Both the position numbers and the translations under genes were made by a program. The notes below the pieces were generated by a model. The model was not told the origin of the DNA and ran no database searches. It saw nothing but the letters and a program-made list of their open reading frames with translations. A stretch of DNA of 64,000 bases from NCBI RefSeq assembly GCF_932526225.1, contig NC_064037.1, forward strand, positions 15,500,601 through 15,564,600, given 5' to 3'. Position 1 is the stretch's first letter. Each line of letters starts with the position of its first letter. The DNA comes from Nematostella vectensis (Eukaryota; Cnidaria; Anthozoa; Actiniaria; Edwardsiidae). This document shows positions 49,396 through 61,158 of this stretch, one piece after another.

Positions 49396-50490
49396 TGGAG
49401 TGTTATAATCGATAGTAACAGACTTCCTCTAGTTAAACAGATTGGAGTCTAAACAATTGTTTAGCTTAGCAAACAATAGCCTAATTTTCAGCTGTGTACA
49501 ATAGTCCTTTGCACCCTTTGAGCTCCACCACACCTTTTGAGCTCTCTCTCGTATGCATTTGAAAATAAGGCTAAGCAAACAGTTACTGTAAAGTATGTTT
49601 AATAATTACACTATATTATAATTATTTTTTTTCCTTCCCAAGGCTGTGTGCCTCTGGCATTACTTCTCATACTTCCAGTCTTCATTGATTTTGACACGGC
49701 ATCCATGGATGGACGTTATTGTTATTTATTTTTTTAAATACAATAGATCTTGCATAATTAGAATAAATTATAGTAAATTATAAGAAGGGATTTCCAAATC
49801 AGACAAGTATATACCTATTCCAAATATGGTTGCACTTGGAGAACGTGTGTTTTGTCTTGCATTTACCCATGAACTATGTGGGACTGTGGGTTACGATTCA
49901 TCAATTTCGTGTGAAACGTTATTTGAAATATGTGTATAAAGGTTTATAAGAGTTGTGCTGTATTCTTGTTAAGATATCTGCTCTTATGTCTTTAAAAATG
50001 AATTAAAATATTCATATTCTTTGGATTTTTATTTGGTTTTATGTAATATTATTTAAATACAATATTCTATATGATGTGATGATGTGATGATGACAAACTT
50101 TTATACAAATAACCACCATATTTGTTAAAAAATATTTATAACATAAGCAGCCAGAACTTGTACCAGGCATGTGTGTACAAAACTGACAACTGAAACAACC
50201 CTGCTCTGGTAGACTTACACACAGGTATTCTTATTGGGTTCCCTAAACTTGAAGATGTCAAACATCCAAAACTCGTCAGTTGCCCCCTCTCCTCCCTCAC
50301 CATAAAAAAATATTGATTTATCTCCAAACCAGGAATAGAAAATGACGAAGAGAACATATTGCTAGCCCATTTAAATAAACTTTTAAGGTGAAGCTCATTC
50401 ACTTAATATACTCTGCCATAGCATGTTGTTTATCCAATAAAATAACGGTTTAATATCAAAAACACAAAATTGTTAGCCTGTTCACATGCA
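49396..50490. other. Convergent 3' flanks of gene C and LZTR1
   Basis: The two genes end facing each other. Apart from AATAAA at 49762 for gene C and a GATGTGATGATG run near 50070, no exon, RNA gene or transposon was recognised. Confidence 0.45.
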
Positions 50491-53400
50491 TCATAAACTG
50501 TTTTGGCCAAAGCTCATTTCGTTCATATAGTCTGCAATAGCATCTAATATCTCTAATAGAGTCTCTCGGTTTAAGCTCCTTAGTGTCGAGGACCTGGCAA
50601 TCTGCAAGGAAAAATAAAACAGGAATTGTCTGAGGAATACAACATTGCAACATAAGTCTTGCTTGTATTACCCTGGTCCCAGAGCCTCGAGCGTCTCTGT
50701 TCAGTGGCCAGCGAGGTTGAGACGAGGCTCTGGCCTCTAGAAGCGCTATTTCGACTTCTGCCTCACTTCCATGTTAACGTTTTGTGATTAGCATGTGTCA
50801 GTTTCACGTGGTGCTACCTTGGATGTAAATATCTCTTCGCTCGGGAATCGAATTCACGAGTATGAAAAGCGCATGAAAACCCGATTTAAAAACAACAAAA
50901 TTCATCAGAAAACCCATCTCTGGTAATACTACAATTACTGTAGAGTTAGTGAAAAGAATATGCCCATAGGAATATAACATTTTCATTCTAGGGAATACAA
51001 CATTTTCTCGGGAAAGCGCTTCAAGGAGGAGAAAATCGCGGATAAGCTCGCAGTTATCCTCGGAACGAGTCTATCAAAGAACTCAAGAGGAAAATAACCA
51101 GTACAATCGCTTGCTTGGGATAGTTGAATCCAATATCGTTGAGGCGAGAGCAAACGCCGGGAATAAGCTGGAAAATCAGCGATTTCCCCGTAGCCGATCG
51201 TCAGCACAGAGAAGACATCTCGCCGCTTGATTAACTCGTAAAGAGACTCCTCTTGAACAAACTTTACATTTTCAATACTGGTAAATCTTGTAACTAATTC
51301 GAACTGAGCACTATTAAAATTACGATCAAGATAATCTATCGCTCGTCTACTTCGTTCGTTTAGATGTTTGTTATTGCGAACAATAAGAATTAAAAACCGG
51401 TTTTGAGCTTTTGAACTTGAAGCGAAAATACGATAGAAAACTGTTAGAATTTTTTGGTTTCAAGACCACACACCACACATCAATTGGCCAATCAGCGACC
51501 AAGTTCAGATTCTGAACCTAGCAGAAGTCATAATTGACACACGAGGCTCTGGAACCAGGGTATGCTTGCATGGGTAACTGAGTACAGATGACAAGTCTAG
51601 ACTTTGTTGATACCTAAAAATAATCAGCATTTTTTAAGTAGATAGTTGCTAAGCAAGAATAAAAATAATGTTTTGGCACCGCATTCATGGAGGCCTAGCG
51701 GTGGGAACTGCCCCCGTATTTGAAGTTGGCAAATATATTCCGAAACAACAAGTATCTTGGCAGAGTCGTAGCAGGCCACGTATAATTGGGGGGGGGGGGG
51801 GGGGGGGGGTTCAAAACAGAAACATTAAGAAAATATTGAGGGGGGGGGGGAGGGTAAGACACACCCCTTTTGGTCATTTTCATACAATTTTCTAAAATAT
51901 TGGGGGACACATGCCCCCAGTGCCCCACCCCCTGCTTCGGCTCGCCGAGGGCGCGCAACAACGAATTTAACTGTAAATTACCTTGGGGAAGTTATGCACA
52001 ATTATATCAAGCGCATGTTTCTTCATATCAACTGCACCGATGGTGCTAGCAGCTTCAAGGATCTGCAAAACAGTATTGAACCGTTTGAGTCACGCACTGA
52101 GCTGCATAAGTTGCTGATGAAGAATAATTGAAATATGTACACACCTCAACTACATTCTGAAATGACACATTCTTCTCCAGGTTTTCCTTACAAAACGCCT
52201 ATGGAAGAAACAAAATATGATTTTGAAATAATAATAGGAAAACAACATTTTAGCCGTATATGGGGTTGGATTGTTTATGTTATAAAATCTCGGTCAATAA
52301 GCTAACAGGAAACATAGCCTGAGTATCAGTCGATTTTATTCATAGGAAACGATAAAAGAGCCTGACACTTAAGCTTAAGGAAACCTATAGCATCTCTACG
52401 ACAAGAAACCCATGGCGTCTAGGTTTGTAAGAAGAATACATGATGGCGAAAGGGTGGCGGTGTTTTTGTATTCTATCAGAACCCCAATACACAGACTTGT
52501 AAGACAGACATGGTAATAGAACGCTCAAAAGCAATATCTTGTTTGTAAGGGAAAGGGTGTATTCAGGCATGAGGTGACTATAGCTTATTTATACAAACTA
52601 TCGAGCAAAAGCAATTTCTTGTTTGTAAGGCAATGGTTGCATTCAGATTATCATGGAGTTGTATCGATAGTGTCAATTGTAGCAGGGAAGTGCACTTCCC
52701 TGATTGTAGCTTACGGTGTTTCATATAGTAACTTTTTGCACAAGAATGTTTTTATTTTGTTGAATGAAATCTCACCTGGAGTCTGTTGTTTGTAAAGCCA
52801 AAGAAGAACGGAGCAGATAGAAGATATCTGTTGAGTGTCAAGATGAAATATCAAACAGCCTAGATTGTAGAGTATTCCCACCCAGACAAGTACTCAACAG
52901 GTTTGGGTGAATATTGGCATGGTAAAATAAACATCTGATTCTAAAGTCCAGATATATATGTAGCAGCCCGCTCTTAAGGCGTAACTGGCTGGATTGCCCC
53001 ATTGTTCTATTGCTTTTCCCCATTGTTTTGACTGTGGTACATCCAATAAGGTGTGATCATTCCAAATAAGATGTAACTTCTGAGGGATGCTACATGACCC
53101 CTTAAGTCACCAACATCAGTACAATTGGTAATGGGTGATTCAATTTTAACTTTTATCCCCAACACCTCACCCTTATCCACTATTAGGAAACTTACTATGG
53201 TAGATAATGGAAGATAAGATGGAAGGGTTAAAAGGGTTACACTTGAGCTGGAGCCGTGCTCTGTTGTGTCAACCTTACCGCTATTTCAATATGTGTAATA
53301 GTGGTAGAAGCCTTATAAATAAATAAATAAATAAATATCATATGGCCAATGTCAGTGCACATGTTACATTTATTTTTGAAAGCTAAGATCTAGTGTGTGG

Positions 53401-56400
53401 CCCCCCATTTTCAGCTGTTGTAAGTCTTCAGGTCACTGATGTTGTGATATAAGGATACAGTGAATCCTCTGGCGGCATGGTAACATTGCCAAAGTAGATG
53501 TACTTCAGTAATGAGTCAAAGGCCTTCTGTGAGGGCACTGTCTCGCCAATAGTGATCTGAAGGAAAGGTAAGCAACTAATAAAACTTATGTTCCAAAAGG
53601 GTGACTATTAAAGTGTGAGACAATGTGCTGGGATCATACAACTCAGGCCGGTAGCCAGGATTTCGAGCGGGGAGTTTGGTTTACCCATTTGGCAGACCAT
53701 TTTCTCTTAGGTAGCTCGTTCTAGCTCAAAGTGGTACTAAATTGCCCTTCATTATAGACCAGACCTTCCAGTTGAGTGGGGGTCTTTCCAAACCTCCCAA
53801 ACCCACATTGGCTGCAGGCCTGCAACTATATGATGATGCCTGATTTTGATAGCCAACAATCCAATCATAATGGCATCAATCAAGAACATCCTCCGTTAGA
53901 CCCTTCAAGGAAACCTTACTGTCACAGTGTTGTTTTCCGGCATGAATGACCTAAACATTGCCTCAAAGTAGCTGCACCGGGCTGCCAGGATAGCCTGGAA
54001 AGTAACACAAAGTTATTAGAGCAGGGGCGGATCCAGGGTTTCAAAATGGGAGGTGAATGATGGCCGGATAGACGGCTTACAACTGATCCAGTGGTTCTTC
54101 TGTTCTTTGTAGGTCACTACATAGATCTTAAAATACTTCACGCTGACTTAGATTTGTCGTGTCAGCAAAGTCAAACAGGCAAAGGCATTTATTTTCTTTA
54201 AACAAGCATTTTTTTACTTGTAAAGACAAGTGTGCGGAAAACATTGGCCACCCAGATTGCATATGGCAACGATGGCAATTAGGTTCAAAGGGTGTGCAGC
54301 CAAACAAGAATTCAAGTCAGGTTTTCTTTTCCCAACACCTAGAGATGCCTGCTGCCGAAGGGAGGTTGAGGCCATAATCACTAAAGAGTTTCTTGCAAAT
54401 AATTTATAACAGCCTAACAACCTATAGCTTGTAGAACTGCCACTTAAAAATTCCAATTTGCCATTTGTGGCGACAAGATTTTGTAGTATTATTATAATTA
54501 TTCAAGGTTATGAAAGCACCCAAATACCAATTGATAGATGGTGATACCACATACCTTGTGGGCACCCACAGGGTTTCCATCAACCTTGAGAGTAATATCA
54601 TGGAAGTCCTGCCCACTACACAGGAATCCTGTCATGGCCTGCTCAAGGGTCTGTTCTGTTCATTAAAAGTTAAATGTTATTGAGATTAAAGCTCTTAGAG
54701 AGTCCATCGCATAATTCTCACACCAAAGGAGCCAGTCCCAACCCCAGCACAGGAGCCAATATCAACCCCAGATCACATCAGCTTAAATATTCTCTACAAG
54801 GTAAAAGGCTTACTCTGTTGGGGACTGTGAATTCTTTGTCTACCCAAATTTCAGTTCAAGCCTGGGGCTTATTTTATATGGAAAACCCAAAAATTAAACT
54901 AGAGATCAGAGTTAAAGTCATTAGTAAGTTTGTTTAATATATCTTTAAATTAAAACAGCAAGCAAGCAGACAAACACAGGACGAACACGGAACGAGCAAA
55001 GCAAGAGAAAAACTATAAATTATTGAAGGGGAAACGATTTCAGGCGAGATTTAAAGACAGAAATACTTTTGCTATTTTTAAAATATGTTGAGTCCTAGGT
55101 CATTGGCTAAAAAAATAACAAGATACAGCAAATCCAGGGAAGAACAATGAATCTGGACCAACTGTCATGAAACCATTGCTTCTGCCCCTTTTTTTTATCT
55201 GACCCTGAACACTGCATTTAACCTTTTTTGGAGAAGACATAAAAGATTCATTGTCATACGGTCCTTCAGCTGTAGTTTTTACAGGCTAACTGAAACACTC
55301 TAGTGATTGTAAACTGCAATGGGATACTGTATTCCTACTGACAGGTAATTTAGTTGAATGTGAAGCGCAGGTGAGTATACCCACAGACAGCACAGAGGAT
55401 ACTCATAGTTGAATGTGAAGCGCAGTTGAGTATACCCACAGAGGATACTCATAGTTGAATGTGAAGCGCAGGTGAGTATACCCACAGAGGATACTTATAG
55501 TTGAATGTGAAGCGCAGGTGAGTATACCCACAGAGGATACTTATAGTTGAATGTGAAGCGCAGGTGAGTATACCCACAGAGGATACTCATAGTTGAATTT
55601 GAAGCGCAGGTGAGTATACCCACAGAGGATACTCATAGTTGAATTTGAAGCGCAGGTGAGTATACCCACAGAGGATACTCATAGTTGAATGTGAAGCGCA
55701 GGTGAGTATACCCACAGAGGATACTCATAGTTGAATGTGAAGCGCAGGTGAGTATACCCACAGAGGATACTCATAGTTGAATGTGAAGCGCAGGTGAGCA
55801 TACCCACAGACAGCACAGAGGATACTTATAGTTGAATGTGAAGCGCAGGTGAGCATACCCACAGACAGCACAGAGGATACTTATAGTTGAATGTGAAGCG
55901 CAGGTGAGCATACCCACAGAGGATACTCATAGTTGAATGTGAAGCGCAGGTGAGTATACCCACAGACAGCACAGAGGATACTTATAGTTGAATGTGAAGA
56001 GCAGGTGAGTATACCCACAGACAGCACAGAGGATACTTATAGTTGAATGTGAAGAGCAGGTGAGTATACCCACAGACAGCACAGAGGATACTTATAGTTG
56101 AATGTGAAGAGCAGGTGAGTATACCCACAGAGGATACTCATAGTTGAATGTGAAGCGCAGGTGAGCATACCCACAGACAGCACAGATGATACTTATAGTT
56201 GAATGTGAAGCGCAGGTGAGTATACCCACAGAGGATACTCATAGTTGAATGTGAAGCGCAGGTGAGTATACCCACAGAGGATACTCATAGTTGAATGTGA
56301 AGCGCAGGTGAGTATACCCACAGAGGATACTTATAGTTGAATGTGAAGCGCAGGTGAGTATACCCACAGAGGATACTCATAGTTGAATTTGAAGCGCAGG

Positions 56401-59400
56401 TGAGTATACCCACAGAGGATACTCATAGTTGAATGTGAAGCGCAGGTGAGTATACCCACAGAGGATACTTATAGTTGAATGTGAAGCGCAGGTGAGTATA
56501 CCCACAGAGGATACTCATAGTTGAATGTGAAGCGCAGGTGAGTATACCCACAGAGGATACTCATAGTTGAATGTGAAGCGCAGGTGAGTATACCCACAGA
56601 GGATACTCATAGTTGAATGTGAAGCGCAGGTGAGTATACCCACAGAGGATACTTATAGATAAATAGCAGATCCGTTTTTGCAAGGTTTTTTTTTAAACAT
56701 CATGAGGGAAGGTAGTTCATACCTGGGTGGTTTGATTTATCACTGGGAGTCATTGCAGCAGTCTGAAGAAAAATGTATAATGTTGATTAGGATAAACCAA
56801 GGAATTGATATGTAGGTCTAGGTCTAAGATTCTGAATCTGTGGCAAGTTGGTGGGTAACTCTGACCTGTGGGTGCGCTTGTCTCCGTCGGATGATGTCTA
56901 CCATAAGGTCACGTGGTACAGACTCAAATTCTTTACTCATGATAATGCTGCTGTAATTGGCCTCTCTTACAATAAATCGAAGACAAAACTCCTGGAAACA
57001 ACAACAACAACAACAAGAAAGATAAAGCATTTATATAGTGCTTGTACAGTATAAACTATGTTCTAAGTGCTTCACATTTAGAATCCTATTACGTAGGAAC
57101 ACAAGTTTTTAGTAAGATCACCGGTAAATTCAACAAGTCAAATTCAGAGACAAGAATCAGAAAGATACTATCCATGTCTTGACCCAGAATTGCACATTTG
57201 AGCAGAGATAAGAGGCCCCATACTCTATGCACTAACAAACTGGCCCACTCATGATTCCCAACAACAACGAAGGAGAGAGAGCAAGAAAGGAAAATGTCCA
57301 TTCATTAGGATTAGAATTTAAGATGGGTTTATATGTATGTACAAGACATGCTAGCCCAGAAAGATGCTTTCCACACCCTCCCCTTTTTATAGCTGAGACC
57401 CCCACCCTTTGAACATTGGCCCATACCTTGAGTGACTCAAGCTGTAACCTAGCAGCCCGCTCAAGAGCCACCAGTACATTGTCCTGTGTGATGGAAGCCT
57501 CTATGTACTGCACACACAGGTGCTCAAATGATCCAATCTCAAGCTAGTGATGAACAATAGTTGAACCATATTTTAGGCGAATACATCTGATAGTAGGCAG
57601 CTGTAAGTTATATAGCTATTGGACATGATAGGTGAAGGTTTAGGGAAAGGGACACGGTACCTTGACAGCAAGGCCATAGACATCCATCATCAGACTGATG
57701 GCTTCAGAGCCATTTACATCTGAAAGTAAAAACTTCATCAAAAAATTCATCTATAATCAGTCATATGTCTGTGTGGGTAATCTTGTAAGGATGTCAAAAA
57801 AATGATTAAGCCAGATGACAGGATTTTGTTTACAATTATTATTCTTACATTTCTCCTTCAAGTCAAGTGTGTGTTGTCAGGGGTGTGTGTTGAGGGGTAA
57901 TGGTTCATTTACAGTCACTAAATTTGCCAATTACATAAAACAAAACTCTGTGCTTCATAACACGGTACTTTGTGTCTTTAAAGTCAACTATTACCTATTG
58001 CATAAAACATTTCAGCTTATACACTTCACAACATTCAACTTGTGACTGAAAGGTGAGATGTTGTCAATAAAAACCCTCCTGAGTTCTATGCCATTTCACC
58101 ACAGGGGTTTCATTAGGCCCTGGCGGCCGGCGGAAGCACCGGCTATTTTCCATCGAGCGCCGGCTACTTTTTTTAAAAAGTCGACATAAGTTTTATTTGA
58201 ACAACAACAACAAAAATCCACCCCCTACTTATCAACCTCCACCGCCTACTCTGAAAGTAAATGAAAGCCCTGCACCATACCTTTGACAAGAGAATAGATG
58301 CTGTCCGTGTACATGTAGTGCAGAGTTATCTCAAAAGCTCTTGGATGTGCATCATGCAGTCTGATTTCTATCTGGCCTTCCTCCTCACCTGAGCCCTGAA
58401 ATCCCACATTTGGATGAGCTTTGGGGAAATAACGGGGTTGGATCTAGGGGCGGACGAGGTCCCACGCCCCCCTATTTTCAGACATTTGGCTTAGAAATTA
58501 CAAGAAATATAAGGAAATCCACTGAAAAACAATAACCCTGGCCTCTTTCTTGAAACTCTTGCTTTGCCCCTCCTCCTCCACCCTTTCTAGAACTTCTGGA
58601 CCCACCCCTCAATAAAAATTCAATTTTAAGATTGGCAAGTGCAAAACTACCTGTATAGTTTCCTTCAGGTGCAAGAGATGTCTTCGTAGCCATGGTGACC
58701 TGGCAGCAACAAGAGCAGTGTGTGCAGGGAAAATTTTGTCATCCTTTAAAAAGAATTTCAATTAAGATTAATTTAATAATAAGAACGTGATATTAATGCG
58801 TATGTTCGTACCTCTCCAACAACAAAGACCATGTCACAAAACAATGTGATATTAATGCGTATGGTCGTACCTCTCCAACAACAAAGACCATGTCACAAAA
58901 CAATGTGATATTAATGCGTATGGTCGTACCTCTCCAACAACAAAGACCATGTCACAAAACAACGTGATATTAATGCGTATGTTCGTACCTCTCCAAAAAC
59001 AAAGACCATGTCACAAAACAATGTGATATTAATGCGTATGGTCGTACCTCTCCAACAACAAAGACCATGTCACAAAACAACGTGATATTAATGCGTATGG
59101 TCATACCTCTCCAACAACAAAGACCATGTCACAAAACAATGTGATATTAATGCGTATGTTCGTACCTCTCCAAAAACAAAGACCATGTCACAAAACAACG
59201 TGATATTAATGCGTATGGTCGTACCTCACCAACAACAAAGACCATGTCACAAAACTGTTGACTGCCCAGGAGTCGACCAAAATCATCTCGGAGGGTGCAT
59301 CGAGGGTAGCTTACAAGCTATAATAATAGTATAAAAAGTACAAAATTAAACATGACAAGGTTTAATATTCCATACAACATACTTATTAAACATTTTCTTT

Positions 59401-59684
59401 GGCAAATGAAATTGTAAGCAAAATCAAGGCAACATTCTAACATTTAAGTACCTGAAATCTATAAAGCTCGCCACTTCTGACGTTGTTATCAATTGTTCCA
59501 CCAAAGATAAAAAATGCATCATCTATCCTGACCCCTGCATGGAAGAGACGCCCTGTCGGCAGCTGAAATGGACAAGATCAGTCAGCTAAACACAATACTG
59601 CAATATGCGCCACAGCATTCTGTACACACCTGGTTGTCAGATGAAGGCTGAACTATGTCCCATGTTTGATCATCTAAGTCAAAC
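50491..59684 (-). CDS. LZTR1: LZTR1 orthologue, C-terminal 16 exons (end of Kelch domain, two BTB-BACK units)
   Basis: Minus-strand exons in transcript order: 59684-59630, 59562-59452, 59317-59225, 58743-58651, 58395-58281, 57719-57661, 57543-57427, 56991-56866, 56762-56723, 54655-54555, 53994-53920, 53556-53459, 52827-52776, 52198-52145, 52062-51982, 50601-50491 (TGA). All phases agree, giving 459 residues after a split codon. Diagnostic LZTR1 sections: [31 protein letters not shown] then [13 protein letters not shown] (last Kelch blade), [10 protein letters not shown] (BTB1), [11 protein letters not shown] and [12 protein letters not shown] (BACK1), [11 protein letters not shown] and [13 protein letters not shown] (BTB2), [31 protein letters not shown] (BACK2). 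In animals LZTR1 is a CUL3 substrate adaptor that drives ubiquitination of RAS-family GTPases (known family role). The upstream Kelch exons are outside the window or beyond the transposon at 60.4-63.9 kb. Confidence 0.93.
50671..51560. mobile_element. TIR element carrying a RecQ-type helicase fragment (last LZTR1 intron)
   Basis: CCCTGGTCCCAGAGCCTCG at the left is matched inverted at the right (CGAGGCTCTGGAACCAGGG) with one mismatch. The element is 890 bp. It lies in the intron before the final LZTR1 exon, with no clear target duplication beyond TA-like flanks. Confidence 0.7.
51040..51350 (-). pseudogene. Broken fragment of a RecQ-like DEAD/DEAH helicase
   Basis: The minus strand codes [20 protein letters not shown], then after a +1 shift (GGGGAAATCG) [19 protein letters not shown] and [21 protein letters not shown] is the Walker A motif of RecQ helicases, and the next block resembles motif Ia. 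The frame is broken exactly inside Walker A. Nothing of the second helicase lobe is seen. It lies inside the TIR element at 50671-51560, so it probably travelled with it. Confidence 0.65.
51780..51975. repeat. Poly-G-rich repeat fragments ending in a MITE terminus
   Basis: Two poly-G runs (about 22 and 11 bases) flank a short spacer. The block ends in GCAACAACGAATTTAACTG, which matches the ends of the MITE at 46094-46288. Confidence 0.5.
55345..56660. repeat. 46/55-bp minisatellite, about 28 copies (LZTR1 intron between BACK1 and BTB2)
   Basis: The unit reads ATAGTTGAATGTGAAGCGCA then GGTGAGTATACCCACAG and AGGATACTC. A longer 55-bp form has an extra ACAGCACAG-type insert. The plus strand shows CAG/GTGAGT in nearly every unit, but LZTR1 runs on the other strand. 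Confidence 0.93.
58440..58615 (+). repeat. Short dispersed repeat, copy 3 of 3
   Basis: It shares the CCCCCTATTTT, CATTTGGCT, ATAAGGAAATCC and CTTGAAACT...CCC blocks, in order, with 2650-2825. It lies in an LZTR1 intron. Confidence 0.55.
58800..59224. repeat. 59-bp minisatellite derived from an LZTR1 exon end and splice donor, 7 copies
   Basis: GTACCTC-type sites fall at 58808, 58867, 58926, 58985, 59044, 59103 (GATACCTC-like, one base changed) and 59162, and at 59221 in the true exon, always 59 bases apart. On the minus strand each unit carries the last roughly 34 bases of the exon at 59317-59225 (TTTTGTGACATGGTCTTTGT then TGTTGGAGAG), an intact GT donor, and about 20 intron bases. The array units read GGAGAG where the true exon has GGTGAG, a synonymous difference. 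Confidence 0.9.
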
Positions 59685-59805
59685 CTAAAATAATGAATGA
59701 TAGGAGTTTTGGTCACTGTTGAAAAGTCTATCAGTCTGCTCACCTATATTAACTTGGTGATAGCAGATCGCTGATAGGTTATGGCATGATTGACCTTCCT
59801 TAATA

Positions 59806-60437
59806 CATTGGAACCCAACTTTATGGATACTCTTTTAATACAGATACCCTGTTTTTCTGGACAGTATTCAAAGTCCCCACAAAATCAATACGGACAACAG
59901 TCACTTTTATGTGTCCCGAAAGAAATTTTTCATACAAAATTCACCCTGCTTTACCGACAAAAGGAATTTGAGCCAATGCTCTTTTAAAGGCTTTATCAGA
60001 TGTCCAGTCAGTTTGGTTCAACTGGAAACTAGAAGTATCAGTTCAGAGCAAAGTCAAAGACTTCAGGGTCCTTGAAAATGCCTTCCGAGCAGAGTTTCAC
60101 AATCTTTGTTGAATTACTGTATAACGGATTCAGTTAGACTAATTGAGTTGAAATTGGCAATCGCAAGTACAGTTTTGTTGTCACTATGAATTTGAGAAAA
60201 AAAGAAATAACCGGAACATGTCACTAGTTCGCAAAGTACTTTATCCAAATGTTACTTGATACTTGAGTTTAAAAGATTAAAATTTCAATATGAAACATGT
60301 TGTGTTGCTGTAGAATGTGTTCTGAGAGTTTAGAATGCATTCTTGACATGTTTTAGGGCAGCCAACTTAATACGGACATCTTGATTATACAGACACTTAT
60401 GAAAGCACCGAGTGTCCATATTAAGGGGGTTCCACTG
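59806..60437. mobile_element. pogo/Tigger-like non-autonomous element
   Basis: The left end CATTGGAACCCAACTTTATG and the inverted right end CAGTGGAACCCCCTTAATAT share the CAGTGGAACCC start known for pogo/Tigger ends. TA dinucleotides flank both (59804-59805 and 60438-60439), as expected for Tc1/mariner-superfamily targets. No transposase is recognised. Confidence 0.6.
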
Positions 60438-61158
60438 TAGAAACAGGGCTTCTGGAATTACGCGGGATTCTTTGCTAAATTACGCGGAAAATCAATCATT
60501 ACGCGCTAAATTACGCGGGGTTTGCAATACATTTTTCTTTAAAAATCAAAATTTTGCAGGATTCTTTACTGAATTACGCGCTAAATTACACGGAATATCA
60601 ACTGTTACGCCCAAACTACATTTTGTACTGAAGGAAAGTACGAAATAACTTGAAAAGGTGGGTTTTTTTTCGTGAAAATATCTTAGGCATGTTTTCATTG
60701 GCTCCTAGCTACCAGCCAATTAAAAAAAGGTATTTTATTATTAGTCCTAGGCCTTCGCGGTTTAGCAAAGAACGCCTAGTCATTTTATTTGTTTTCGAAA
60801 TTCTACGGAGCCCGGGAAGGGACATTTGAAAAACCTACTGCAAATTTATTTTTCGTGCGGTATACTTTTCGCGTCGTGAGGACTAGGTTTCAATTTTGTG
60901 TCTTTTTTTTTTCGTGAGTTTATTTTTTTTTCGTGAGTTTTAATTTTTTTTCGTGAGTTTCATTTTTTTCGTGAGTTTTATTTTTTTCTTGAGTTTTATT
61001 TTTTTTCGTGAGTTTCATTTTTTCGTGAGTTTTAATTTTTTTTGTGAGTTTAAATATTTTTTATGAGTTTTAATTTTTTTAGCGAGTTTCTGTTGTAGGT
61101 CACGTGGTGGGTCATGGGATAGGTGGAAAAAAGCATTATATAGACGTAAACGTGCAAC

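Noticed and set aside
59281-59684. Reading the Kelch exons as another Kelch-BTB protein such as KLHL or muskelin
   Set aside because: The order Kelch, then BTB-BACK twice, and the RSGELYRFQ and PPEDSLY sections, fit LZTR1 only.
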